Shown here one piece after another: positions 8,226-17,900 of a stretch of 34,436 nucleotides of DNA. The notes below the pieces were generated by a model, which saw nothing but the letters and a program-made list of their open reading frames with translations, was not told where the DNA came from and did no database searches. Numbering within the stretch: the first letter of the stretch is position 1; every line of letters begins with the position of its first letter. The translations under genes and the position numbers were made by a program. Origin of the DNA: Xenorhabdus griffiniae (GTDB lineage: Bacteria > Pseudomonadota > Gammaproteobacteria > Enterobacterales > Enterobacteriaceae). Where the stretch lies: assembly GCF_015163655.1 (NCBI RefSeq), contig NZ_JADEUF010000035.1, positions 1 to 34,436 on the forward strand, written 5' to 3'.

Positions 8226-11200
8226 TCATTTGTTGTTGTCTCCGCCTAAAATTGCCATTAATTCTTCGGTTGACATTAAATCCAGCTCGTCCTCAAGTAA
8301 TTCAATATTGCTGTTCCCTATAGCATCCAATTGGGTAGTAAGGATGATGTCGGCCTGCTCTGCCAATTGAGGAGAAAGAAACAACGAGGAGATAGGGATA
8401 TCGACCAGAAATTCATCTTGTATGCGTGTTGCTAATTGCGCGATCAGCAATGAGTGGCCGCCAAGTTCAAAAAAGTCATCGTGGCGACCAATTCGTGCTA
8501 ATCCCAGCAAGTCTTGCCAGATTTGGGCCAGCATGATTTCTTCTGCATTGATCGGTGCTTCATAGTGGCGTGCGACCATAGCGGATGCATCAGGGGCAGG
8601 AAGTGCCTGACGGTCGAGTTTGCCATTGGGGGTCAGCGGGAAAGTCTCCAATATGACAAAGGCGCCAGGCAGCATATAGCCAGCGAGATGCTGGGCCAGT
8701 TGCTGATGCAGTTCTGTCGGCACCAGTTCAACACCGGTTTGGGGGATCAGGTAGGCGACCAGACGTCTCTGGCTCCCCGTGTTGTCGAGAAGCGTATCTT
8801 CGCGCATAAGAACGATGGCTTCGTGCACGCCATCACATTGCATTAACTTAGCTTCAATCTCGCCGGGTTCAATGCGAAAACCACGCAACTTGACCTGAAA
8901 ATCATTGCGACCAAGATATTCGATATTGCCATCAGGCAGCCAACGCCCGATATCACCGGTTTTGTACATACGGGCATCGGGGTTCTGGGAGAACGGATCG
9001 GCAAGGAAGCGTTCGGCAGTCAGTTCAGGCCGGTTCAGGTAACCGCGAGCCACGCCGTCACCGGCAATATGGATTTCACCTGCTACCCCGATGGGAACGG
9101 GTTGACCACGCGTATCCAGAATATAAATCCGGGTATTGGCAATTGGGCGGCCAATAGGGATGGAGCGGGTTACATCCACGGGGGAAGTGATCTCGTAGGT
9201 GGAGGCAAATGTTGTCGTTTCCGTTGGGCCATAGCCGTTAATCAGGTGGACGGGTTGAGACGCAGCCCGTTGTACCTGTTGTATTTTCCTCGGATCGAGC
9301 ACATCACCACCGGTAAGCAGGTAACGTAACTGACCAAATAAGGGTTTGAGACTATCGAGATATTCGTTGAACAAACCCACCGTTAACCAAAGGGCGGTGA
9401 CTCGCCCCTTGATCAATGAATCGCAGAAACGTTCTGGATCGAGCAGCACGGATTGCGGAATGATATGCAGGCGTGCCCCGTTGAGCAGGGCAGACCAAAT
9501 TTCCCAGGTCGAGGCATCAAAAGCGATATTGGCACAATGAGCAACGCAGTCGGATGTACCGATATCTGCATAAGCACTATTGATAACCAGCCGATTGACA
9601 CTGCGGTGTTCGACCATCACCCCTTTGGGTTGCCCCGTAGAGCCAGAGGTGTAGATCACATAGGCTAGATTTTGTGATGTCAGGTTCAGTACCCGTGGAT
9701 TAGGGGAGGAAATCGGATGTATCTCTTGGCTATCAAGCACGATGATAGGCACTGTCGCAGATACATTGCGGTGTAACCTGTCGAATTGTGCTGTCTGGGT
9801 CAGTAATACCACTGGAGCGGCATCTTCGAGCATATAAGCCAGCCGTTCGGTGGGATAAGCCGGATCGAGCGGAACATAAGCGCCGCCAGCCTTAAGAATG
9901 CCGAGTAATCCCACAATAGTATCCAGACTGCGTTCGACACAAATTGCCACCCGATCATCTGGCCGCACTCCCAGAGCAATCAAGTGATGAGCCAGACGAT
10001 TAGCCCGTTGGTTCAGTTCACCATAGCTCAGTGTTTGGTTTTCACAGACGACAGCGATGGTATCTGCATGTTGTTCAGCCTGTGCTCCAAACAGTTGGTG
10101 GATTAGCGCACCTTGCGGGAAATCAACTTGAGTAGCGTTAAAATCGGCCAGCACTTGTTGCCGCTCTGCCGTTGGTAAGATTGGCACGGCCAAAATCATC
10201 TGTTGTGGATGGTGTACCAACGCATCGATCAGGCCACGAATGGCTGTCAGCAGGTAATGGGCTACACGAACGGGATCGATATCTGCCACAGTGTGGATGG
10301 TCAGGTGAAAACCAACGCCTAAGTCATCTATTGATAGTGTGATTGGATAGTTGGTTCGTTCCTGTGTAGCAATAACGCGCATGTCTGACCAGATATTAAC
10401 CGCGTTCGCGTCATTGGCTTGGGAATGACGGTAATTAAGTAAGGAGCTGAACAGCGGCATGGGTTGCGCGACACCACTACAACTTTGTGCCAACGCCAAT
10501 GGTGCCTGTTCATGTTCCAGTAGCGACATCAGGTTATCGTAGGTGGCTTGTACCACGGTTTGTACACTGCGATCAGCCAGAGAAACACGTACTGGCAGGG
10601 TGTTGATAAACATCCCCAGTATTTGGCCGGCACCGGCACCGCCTTGCAGACGCCCCAATAGTACGGAGCCAAAAACGACGTCGTCACGACCACTGGTATG
10701 GGCCAATACCTGCGCCCAGGCCACATGAAACAGGACACTCTGATTGATCCCTAAGCGTCGAGCCTGGCTGCGAATAGCTTCCGCCAGTTCAGAAGGAAGA
10801 GAAAGGCGGGCTTCGGTGATGGCGTTACCATCGCTTAATGTTTGGTTATCCGGTATTGACAGCACACCGAATGGGGCTGTCGGTGCATCAATATCGGCGA
10901 GTTGAGCACGAAAATAGGCTTCGTGTTCTGTGGCGGGTGCGTTCAGGATTTGAGCGATAAAGTTGCGATAGGGCAGTGCCGCAGGCAGTGTTTGTTGTCC
11001 CTGCAATATTTGCGCTATTTCGGCAAAAATCAGATCCAGTGTCATATGGTCGCTGACCAGATGATGGAAACGCAGGGCCAGCAGCCATTCGTTCTGTAGT
11101 GGATCATGGGCGATATCGGCAGCAAACAGCGGGGCATGGTTCAAATTAATGCGGTGCTGGCGTGGATCGGTGTCAGCCTGTAATTGCGCCGGAATATCGT

Positions 11201-11609
11201 CTGGCGTGGCAGGGATGAATTCGTGGATAGTCAGCTGCGCCTGACGCCAAACCACCTGAACTGGCTGTTCCAGTCCTTGCCAATAAACGGCCGTGCGCAG
11301 GATATCATGGCGGTTAATAACCTGTTGCAAGGCCGCCAGAAAGCTCACAAGACGATCGCGAGAATTGAACGCGAGCAGGCTCTGCAACAGATAGGTATCC
11401 CCCTGTGCCTGCATTCGGTAATGGAACAGAATTCCTTCCTGCAACGGGGCTAGTGGATAAATATCCTGTACATTACTGGCTCCGCCGGAAACGGTAGCAA
11501 CGATGGCATCAATTTCAGCTTGAGAAAGCGAAACCAATGGCAGCATATCGGGGGTAATGGCCGTACAATCTTCAGGGATCAGGTTGGGGGGGACGACAAA
11601 GGTGCTGCC
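8226..11609 (-). other. Module M8: dual C/E (variant signature) - A (Val-like) - T - docking tail
   Basis: The domain opens with DIYPLAPLQ near 11465 and then reads HYRMQAQGD at about 11400-11433. Three consecutive positions of the HHLL half are changed, while GD is kept. The HHxxxD condensation motif (HHLVSDH) is intact, so peptide bond formation should continue. The A domain has FDASTWE near 9515 and NGYGPTETTTF near 9230, with code D-A-W-W-L-G-G-T-F-K (Val-like). The terminal T domain is LGGHSLLIAQL, followed by an acidic tail ending EELMAILGGDNNK. Confidence 0.85.
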
Positions 11610-14600
11610 CCCATACTGGATAGCCTGAGCCATATCAGCAAGGACAGGTGAGGCGAACACACTGCGCACTTCGAGTTGCCAGCCGATATTACGCAGCTCT
11701 TCGATCAGGCTGACAATCATCAACGAATGGCCGCCGAGTTCAAAGAAATGGTCATGGCGGCTGACTTGTTTCAAATCTAAGAGTTTTTGCCAAATCTGTG
11801 CCAGGGCGATTTCTTTCTCACCAACGGGCGCAGCATAACTACGGGCGACGACGGCCGATAAATCCGGGGCCGGCAGCGCCTGACGGTTAAGTTTGCCATT
11901 GGGGGTGAGCGGGAATGTGTCTAACATAACAAACGCACTGGGTAACATGTATTCAGCAAGATGCTGAGTCAGTTGCTGACGCAATTCAGCCGGCACCAGT
12001 TCAATCCCTTCCCGTGGCCGCAGATAGGCCACCAGCTTTTTCTGGCCGGGCTCATCTTCGCGCGCCAGCACAACCGCTTCGCGTACGCCGTCACATTGGG
12101 TGAGCCTGGCTTCGATTTCCCCCAGTTCTATACGGAAGCCCCGTAACTTGACCTGAAAGTCATTACGGTCAAGGTATTCAATATTGCCATCGGGCAGCCA
12201 GCGGGCCAGATCGCCGGTTTTGTACATCCGGGCATCGGGTTGCGAAGAGAACGGATCGGGCAGGAAGCGTTCGGCGGTGAGTTCAGGGCGATTGAGGTAA
12301 CCGCGGGCGACGCCGTCACCGGCAATATGGATTTCACCTGCTACCCCGATAGGAACAGGTTGACCCTGCGTATCCAAAATATAAATTTGGGTATTTGCGA
12401 TGGGGTGCCCAATGGGGATTTTTCTGCTTTTACCTTCAACGTTCTCGTCTTCCATAACAGGAATTTCATAGGCGGTGGCAAACGTGGTTGTCTCGGTTGG
12501 CCCATACACATGCAGTAAGTGTCTGGGGGGATGTTCGGTTCTGAGACGAATAGCCGGGCGGTTATCCGCTTGTTCACCGCCGAACAGGACATAGCGTAAG
12601 CCAGAGAGGGATGGCCCAATGAGATCCGCGTATTGGTTAAACAGGGCAGTGGTCAGGAACAGGGCAGTGACCCCTTCTGATGACAAACACTGACCAAACT
12701 GCGTGGGCTGGAGCAAGACTTTTTCCGGGATAAGCACAATACGTGCCCCATGCACCAGCCCCGCCCATATTTCCCAGGTGGCGGCGTCAAATGAAACATT
12801 GGCGCAATGGGCAATACAGTCGTCAGGGCCAATCTCAGCAAAGCCACTGTTAATGATAAGACGCAGGACATTGCGATGTTCGACCATCACGCCTTTGGGT
12901 TGTCCCGTCGAGCCGGAGGTGTAAATCACATAAGCCAGATGGCGTGATGTCAGCCCCAATGTCTGGGCTTGCGGATTGTGCGTTGGCTGGGTTTCCAGTA
13001 ACGCTTCCGGGGCATCAAGCACAATGACCGGCACCGTTGCAGGGACGCAGTTTCGTAATCTGTCGCATTGTGAGGTCTGGGTGAGTAACACCACCGGGGC
13101 GGCATCGTTCAGCATATAAGCCAGCCGTTCGGTGGGATAAACCGGATCGAGCGGCACATAAGCACCGCCCGCTTTAAGAATGCCGAGTAATCCCACAATA
13201 GTATCCAGACTGCGTTCAGCACACATCGCTACCCGATCATCCGGCCGCACGCCGACAGTTATCAGGTAATGGGCCAGCTGATTCGCGCGATGATTTAACT
13301 CACCGTAGCTCAGGGTTTGCTCTTCATAGACGACCGCAATGCGGTCGGGATGCTGTGCCGCTTGTGCTTCAAACAGCGAGTGGATCAACGCGTTTTGCGG
13401 GAAATCGGCCTGAGTGGCATTAAAATCCACCAGCAGTTGTTGTCGTTCTGATACGGGCAGCATCGGTAATGTGGCAATAAGTTGGGTGTCATCCGCTGTC
13501 ATGGCGATCAGTGCTTTGTTGAAATAACCGACTATTCGCTCAACGGTAGCGGCATCGAATAAATCGGTGGCATATTCCAGCCCACCGATTAAACCGGCTT
13601 CGGTTTCACTCAGTGATAAGGTTAAGTCAAAATGTGCACTGCGATGTTCCTGAGCAATCGTCGTCAGTTGCAACCCCGGCAGGGTCAACTCTTGGGCTGG
13701 GGTATTGTTTAAGGCCAGCATTACCTGAAACAGCGGGCTGTAACTCAGGCTGCGTTCCGGCTGGAGCGCCTCCACAACCTGCTCGAAAGGCAGATCCTGA
13801 TGGCTATAGGCGGCCAGCGCCCGCTCTCGCACCTGGGCCAGCAAATCTGTCACACGGAGGTTATCATGGCAGGAGATACGCAAGGCCAGCGTATTAACAA
13901 AGAACCCCATCAGTCCTTCCAGTTCCTGGTGTGGACGGTTAGCGACAGGGGTGCCGGTAACAATATCCGCCTGACCACTGAGCCGGGCCAGTACCAGACT
14001 CCAGGCACTGAGCAGCGTCATAAACAATGTGGTGTTGTGACGTTGTCCAAGCACTTTCAGTGAAGCCAATAAATCCGCATCAATCTGCACTGGCACGCGG
14101 TTGCCCGCATAGGTTTGTACTGCCGGACGTGGCCGGTCGGTTGGGAGAGTGAGTAAAGCCGGTGCATCAGCAAGCTGGGTACACCAGAAATCACGTTGTT
14201 CTGTGAAGGCGGTGCCTTGTAACTGCTCCTGTTGCCAAACCGAATAATCAGCATACTGGATCGGCAGGGGAGGCAAAGGATCAGGTTGGCCGTCAAGGGC
14301 CGCAAGGTAAAAGATGCTTAGTTCTTGCACCAGCACACCGACAGACCAGCCGTCAGTGATAATGTGATGCAGGGTCAGCAACAGCACATGCTCGTCGTCA
14401 GCCAGTTGCAGCAGTTGACCACGGATCAGCGGGCCTTGGGCAAAATCGAAGGGCGCCTGTGCCTCGCTATCGGCGAGTTCGGCAACATGCTGGGTACGCA
14501 AGGCGGGATCGATCGGGCGCAGGTCGTGGCAGGTCAGGGCAAAACCAATGTCAGCCGGATCGATATGTTGGCAGGGCTGGCCTGCTACCAGAATAAAACG

Positions 14601-14888
14601 GGTACGCAGACTTTCATGGCGGGCAATCAGGCGATCCAGTGCTGCTTTCAGCGCTGGGTAGTCGAGCTGACCAGTGAGGCGTAATGTCACCGACAGATGA
14701 TAAGCCTGGCTGGCCGCCGCATCGAACTGGCTGATAAACCACAACCGCTGCTGGGCAAAAGAAAGCGGCAGGGGCTGATGTCTGTCCGCGGGTTTGATGC
14801 ATGCCGGTTGCTGTTGCCCCTCGCGGGCTTTCAGTTGTTCTGCAAGTCTTTTTTCCAGAACTGCACGTTTCAACTCATTGATATTCAT
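8226..14888 (-). CDS. Gene 2: bimodular NRPS, C-A-T-dual C/E-A-T
   Basis: This is a complete two-module NRPS of 2220 aa. Approximate domains: N-terminal docking helix 1-25, LCL C at 38 (HHIITDGWS), A at 498, T at 1050, dual C/E at 1142, A at 1592, T at 2142, acidic docking tail from about 2180. I chose ATG 14888 because AAGG sits 6 nt upstream and the resulting N-terminus (MNINELKRAVLEKRL) aligns with that of gene 3 (MNRDNLKRAVLQKKI), which has the same AAGG spacing. The alternative ATG at 14903 overlaps the gene 1 stop (TAATG), has GGAG 8 nt upstream, and would add five residues. The two A codes are DAWFLGVTFK (branched aliphatic) and DAWWLGGTFK (Val-like). Two oddities are visible: the dual-domain signature is HYRMQAQGD instead of HHLLxxxxGD, and the first A domain has LDRND where all others have LGRND. 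It takes the chain from gene 1 and passes it to gene 3. Confidence 0.95.
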   Translation of the reverse strand: MNINELKRAVLEKRLAEQLKAREGQQQPACIKPADRHQPLPLSFAQQRLWFISQFDAAASQAYHLSVTLRLTGQLDYPALKAALDRLIARHESLRTRFILVAGQPCQHIDPADIGFALTCHDLRPIDPALRTQHVAELADSEAQAPFDFAQGPLIRGQLLQLADDEHVLLLTLHHIITDGWSVGVLVQELSIFYLAALDGQPDPLPPLPIQYADYSVWQQEQLQGTAFTEQRDFWCTQLADAPALLTLPTDRPRPAVQTYAGNRVPVQIDADLLASLKVLGQRHNTTLFMTLLSAWSLVLARLSGQADIVTGTPVANRPHQELEGLMGFFVNTLALRISCHDNLRVTDLLAQVRERALAAYSHQDLPFEQVVEALQPERSLSYSPLFQVMLALNNTPAQELTLPGLQLTTIAQEHRSAHFDLTLSLSETEAGLIGGLEYATDLFDAATVERIVGYFNKALIAMTADDTQLIATLPMLPVSERQQLLVDFNATQADFPQNALIHSLFEAQAAQHPDRIAVVYEEQTLSYGELNHRANQLAHYLITVGVRPDDRVAMCAERSLDTIVGLLGILKAGGAYVPLDPVYPTERLAYMLNDAAPVVLLTQTSQCDRLRNCVPATVPVIVLDAPEALLETQPTHNPQAQTLGLTSRHLAYVIYTSGSTGQPKGVMVEHRNVLRLIINSGFAEIGPDDCIAHCANVSFDAATWEIWAGLVHGARIVLIPEKVLLQPTQFGQCLSSEGVTALFLTTALFNQYADLIGPSLSGLRYVLFGGEQADNRPAIRLRTEHPPRHLLHVYGPTETTTFATAYEIPVMEDENVEGKSRKIPIGHPIANTQIYILDTQGQPVPIGVAGEIHIAGDGVARGYLNRPELTAERFLPDPFSSQPDARMYKTGDLARWLPDGNIEYLDRNDFQVKLRGFRIELGEIEARLTQCDGVREAVVLAREDEPGQKKLVAYLRPREGIELVPAELRQQLTQHLAEYMLPSAFVMLDTFPLTPNGKLNRQALPAPDLSAVVARSYAAPVGEKEIALAQIWQKLLDLKQVSRHDHFFELGGHSLMIVSLIEELRNIGWQLEVRSVFASPVLADMAQAIQYGGSTFVVPPNLIPEDCTAITPDMLPLVSLSQAEIDAIVATVSGGASNVQDIYPLAPLQEGILFHYRMQAQGDTYLLQSLLAFNSRDRLVSFLAALQQVINRHDILRTAVYWQGLEQPVQVVWRQAQLTIHEFIPATPDDIPAQLQADTDPRQHRINLNHAPLFAADIAHDPLQNEWLLALRFHHLVSDHMTLDLIFAEIAQILQGQQTLPAALPYRNFIAQILNAPATEHEAYFRAQLADIDAPTAPFGVLSIPDNQTLSDGNAITEARLSLPSELAEAIRSQARRLGINQSVLFHVAWAQVLAHTSGRDDVVFGSVLLGRLQGGAGAGQILGMFINTLPVRVSLADRSVQTVVQATYDNLMSLLEHEQAPLALAQSCSGVAQPMPLFSSLLNYRHSQANDANAVNIWSDMRVIATQERTNYPITLSIDDLGVGFHLTIHTVADIDPVRVAHYLLTAIRGLIDALVHHPQQMILAVPILPTAERQQVLADFNATQVDFPQGALIHQLFGAQAEQHADTIAVVCENQTLSYGELNQRANRLAHHLIALGVRPDDRVAICVERSLDTIVGLLGILKAGGAYVPLDPAYPTERLAYMLEDAAPVVLLTQTAQFDRLHRNVSATVPIIVLDSQEIHPISSPNPRVLNLTSQNLAYVIYTSGSTGQPKGVMVEHRSVNRLVINSAYADIGTSDCVAHCANIAFDASTWEIWSALLNGARLHIIPQSVLLDPERFCDSLIKGRVTALWLTVGLFNEYLDSLKPLFGQLRYLLTGGDVLDPRKIQQVQRAASQPVHLINGYGPTETTTFASTYEITSPVDVTRSIPIGRPIANTRIYILDTRGQPVPIGVAGEIHIAGDGVARGYLNRPELTAERFLADPFSQNPDARMYKTGDIGRWLPDGNIEYLGRNDFQVKLRGFRIEPGEIEAKLMQCDGVHEAIVLMREDTLLDNTGSQRRLVAYLIPQTGVELVPTELHQQLAQHLAGYMLPGAFVILETFPLTPNGKLDRQALPAPDASAMVARHYEAPINAEEIMLAQIWQDLLGLARIGRHDDFFELGGHSLLIAQLATRIQDEFLVDIPISSLFLSPQLAEQADIILTTQLDAIGNSNIELLEDELDLMSTEELMAILGGDNNK
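8229..8320 (-). other. C-terminal docking tail of gene 2 protein
   Basis: This is an acidic tail (LLEDELDLMSTEELMAILGGDNNK, of which the last half matches gene 1). EELMAILGG is identical in both proteins. It probably docks onto the basic N-terminus of the gene 3 protein. Confidence 0.65.
11610..14888 (-). other. Module M7: LCL C - A (branched aliphatic) - T
   Basis: The LCL domain follows the docking N-terminus and has SFAQQRLWFI and HHIITDGWS. The A domain has FDAATWE near 12780 and HVYGPTETTTF near 12500. The code D-A-W-F-L-G-V-T-F-K is close to Ile codes such as DAFFLGVTFK, but Leu or Val cannot be excluded. The core closely matches M4. A8 reads LDRNDFQ near 12165, with Asp replacing a Gly that is Gly in every other module read. 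The T domain is of the dual-C/E-preceding class (LGGHSLMIVSL). Confidence 0.85.
14809..14888 (-). other. N-terminal docking helix of gene 2 protein
   Basis: About 25 residues before the C domain begin MNINELKRAVLEKRLAEQLK, a charged amphipathic helix. The internal C domains of gene 1 lack it and have a TQTxIxxADR linker instead. It is therefore specific to protein starts and is a likely acceptor docking element. Confidence 0.65.
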
Positions 14889-14905
14889 ATTAAACCTTGT
14901 CATTA
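14889..14905 (-). promoter_or_regulatory. Gene 1/gene 2 junction with RBS and alternative starts
   Basis: The stop TAA (14905-14903) shares its last A with a possible ATG (14903). AAGG at 14898-14895 lies 6 nt before the preferred ATG at 14888. GGAG (14915-14912), inside the gene 1 coding end, lies 8 nt before ATG 14903. Either way translation of gene 2 is probably coupled to termination of gene 1. Confidence 0.7.
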
Positions 14906-17900
14906 TTTACTCTCCCCGCCTAAAATTGCCATCAATTCTTCTGCTGACAATGAGTCAAGCTCGTTTTGAATTGACTCAAGCTCGTTTTCCGCTACCGCAT
15001 TCATTTGCGCTGAGAGAATGGCAGTGGCCTGTTCTGTTAATGTGGGCGAAGTGAATAACGCCGTCAGAGGGATACTGACCAGGAATTTATCTTGTATGCG
15101 GGTTATCAATCTGACGACCATCAGTGAATGGCCGCCAAGTTCAAAGAAATGGTCGTAGCGACTGATACGCTCTAGTCCTAATAGATCCTGCCAGATTTGT
15201 GCCAACGCGGTTTCTATCTCACCTTGTGGCGGTTCATAACCCTGGGTTACTACAGCCGCCAGATCCGGCGCAGACAGGGCCTGACGGTCAAGTTTGCCAT
15301 TGGGGGTGAGCGGGAACGTGTCTAACGTAACAAAGGCACTGGGCAACATATAGTCAGCGAGATATTGAGCAAGCTGCTGACGCAGCTTCGCGGGCGCTAA
15401 TTCAATCCCTTCCTGCGGTAACAGGTAAGCAACCAGCCGTTTCTGGCCGGGTTCGTCTTCGCGCGGCAACACAATTGCTTCGTGCACACCATCACATTGG
15501 TTGAGTCGGGTTTCGATTTCTCCCAGCTCGATACGGAAGCCACGCAGCTTGACCTGAAAGTCATTGCGGCCAAGGTATTCGATATTGCCATCGGGCAGCC
15601 AGCGGCCGAGATCGCCGGTTTTGTACATGCGGGCATCGGGTTGCGAAGAGAACGGATCGGGCAGGAAGCGCTCGGCGGTGAGTTCAGGTCGATTCAGATA
15701 ACCGCGCGCTACGCCGGCACCGGCAATGTAAATTTCCCCCGCTACACCATAAGGAACGGGTTGACCTGGCATATCCAGAATATAAATCTGGGTATTCGCG
15801 ATCGGGCGACCGATAGGAATGGAACGGGTCACATCAACGGGTGAGGTAATCGCATAGGTTGTGGCAAATGCAGTGGTTTCCGTTGGGCCATAGCCATTAA
15901 TCAGGTGTGCTGGCTGGAACTCGGCTAATTGCACCTGCTGTATCTTTCTTGGATCGAGCACATCACCGCCGACAAGCAGATAGCGTAGTTGCTCAAACAG
16001 GGGGCTGAGGTTATCGAGATATTCGTTGAACAGGCCGACAGTCAGCCAGAGGGCACTGATTTTCCCCTCAATCAGTGAATCGCAGAAATGCACTGGATTA
16101 AGCAGAATCGATTGTGGGATCACATGCAGGCGTGCGCCATTAAGTAAGGCAGACCAGATTTCCCAGGTCGAGGCGTCAAAAGCAATATTGGCACAATGGG
16201 CGATACAGTCGTTGGGACCAATGTCAGTAAAGCCATTATTGATAATCAGGCGAAGAACATTGCGGTGCTCGACCATCACGCCTTTAGGTTGTCCCGTCGA
16301 GCCAGAGGTATAAAGCACATAGGCCAGATGGTGTGACATCAACCCCAAGGCGTGTATGTCTGGATTATGGGGCGGTTGCTCCGTCAAAATTAATTCCTGG
16401 GCGTCGAGTATTACTATCGACATGGACATAGGTACAAAACTGGACAGCTTGTCGGCTTGTGTTGTCTGAGTCAGCAACGCCACGGGTTCTGAATCTTCAA
16501 GCATATAAGCCAGCCGTTCGCTCGGATAGGTGGGATCGAGCGGGACGTAAGCGCCGCCGGCTTTGAGAATAGCGAGCAGGCCGACGATGAGATCCAGACT
16601 ACGTTCGATACAGATGGCAACCCGATCATCCGGGTGCACGCCCAATGAAATCAAATGGTGAGCTAACTGATTGGCACGGCAGTTAAGTTCACCATAGCTG
16701 AGCGTTTGTCCGTCAAATACGACAGCAAGGGTATCGGGATGGCGTGCCGCTTGCGCTTCGAACAATGAATGAATCAACTGGTCTTGCGGAAAATCGACCT
16801 GCGTAGCGTTGGCATCTACCAGTAGTTGCTGGCGCTCTGTGGCGGGCAGGATTGAGATATCCCGAACTAACCGTTGTGGATCATGAACCAGAGCATCGAT
16901 TAAGCCACTGATGGCGGTGACCAGATAGTTGGTTACGCGGGTTGGGTCGATACCGGCTACTGTCTGGGCGATGAGCTGGAAATTGACGCCTAAATCATCT
17001 ACTGACAGGGTGACAGGATAGTTAGTGCGCTCTTCTGCGGCTAAAGTACGTATACCCGCCCAGATAGTATCAAGCCCTCCGGTTTCAGCAGATTGACCAT
17101 GACGATAATTCAATAAGCTACTAAATAACGGCATCGACTGCGGCATACCGCTGCAACGTTGTGCCAATGCCAATGGAGCCTGTTCGTGTTCCAGTAACAT
17201 CATCAATCCGTGGTGGGTGTTGTGGACGACTTCCTGAACCGTGTAATTAGTCAGGGAAACCCGCATTGGCAACGTATTGATGAACATACCCAATACTCGC
17301 TCAGCCCCCGCACCGCCTTGCAGACGGCCTAACAGCACGGAGCCAAATACCACGTCATCGCGGCCGCTGGTCTGTGCCAATACTTGCGCCCATGCCACAT
17401 GGAACAGCACACTGGGGCTGACGCCTAAACGACGCGCCTGAGAGCGAATGGCTTTGGCTAGATCGGGGGCAATAGGCAGACGGGCCTCAACCACGCAGTC
17501 ATTGTCAGGATGCACCTTGAGCACCCCAAAAGGTGCCGTGGGTTCATCAATATCCGCCAGTTGGGTGCGGAAATAAGCCTCGTGGTCGGCGGTCGGGGTA
17601 GCCAGGGTTTGGGCGATAAAGTTGCGGTAAGGCAGTACCGCTGGCAGCCTCTCCGTTTTGCCCTGCAAGATAAGCGCGATTTCTGCAAAAATCAGCTCCA
17701 GGGTCAGATGGTCACTGACCAGATGATGGAAGCGTAGCGCCAGCAGCCATTCATCCTGTGCCGGATTCGGGGCGATATCGGCGGCAAACAGGGGCGCCTG
17801 ATTTAAATTGAGACGGTGCTGGCGTGGATCGGTATGACGCTTGAGTTGGGTGACAACGTCACCCGTTGTAGTGGGGGTGAAGATGCTAACTTTCAGCGGT

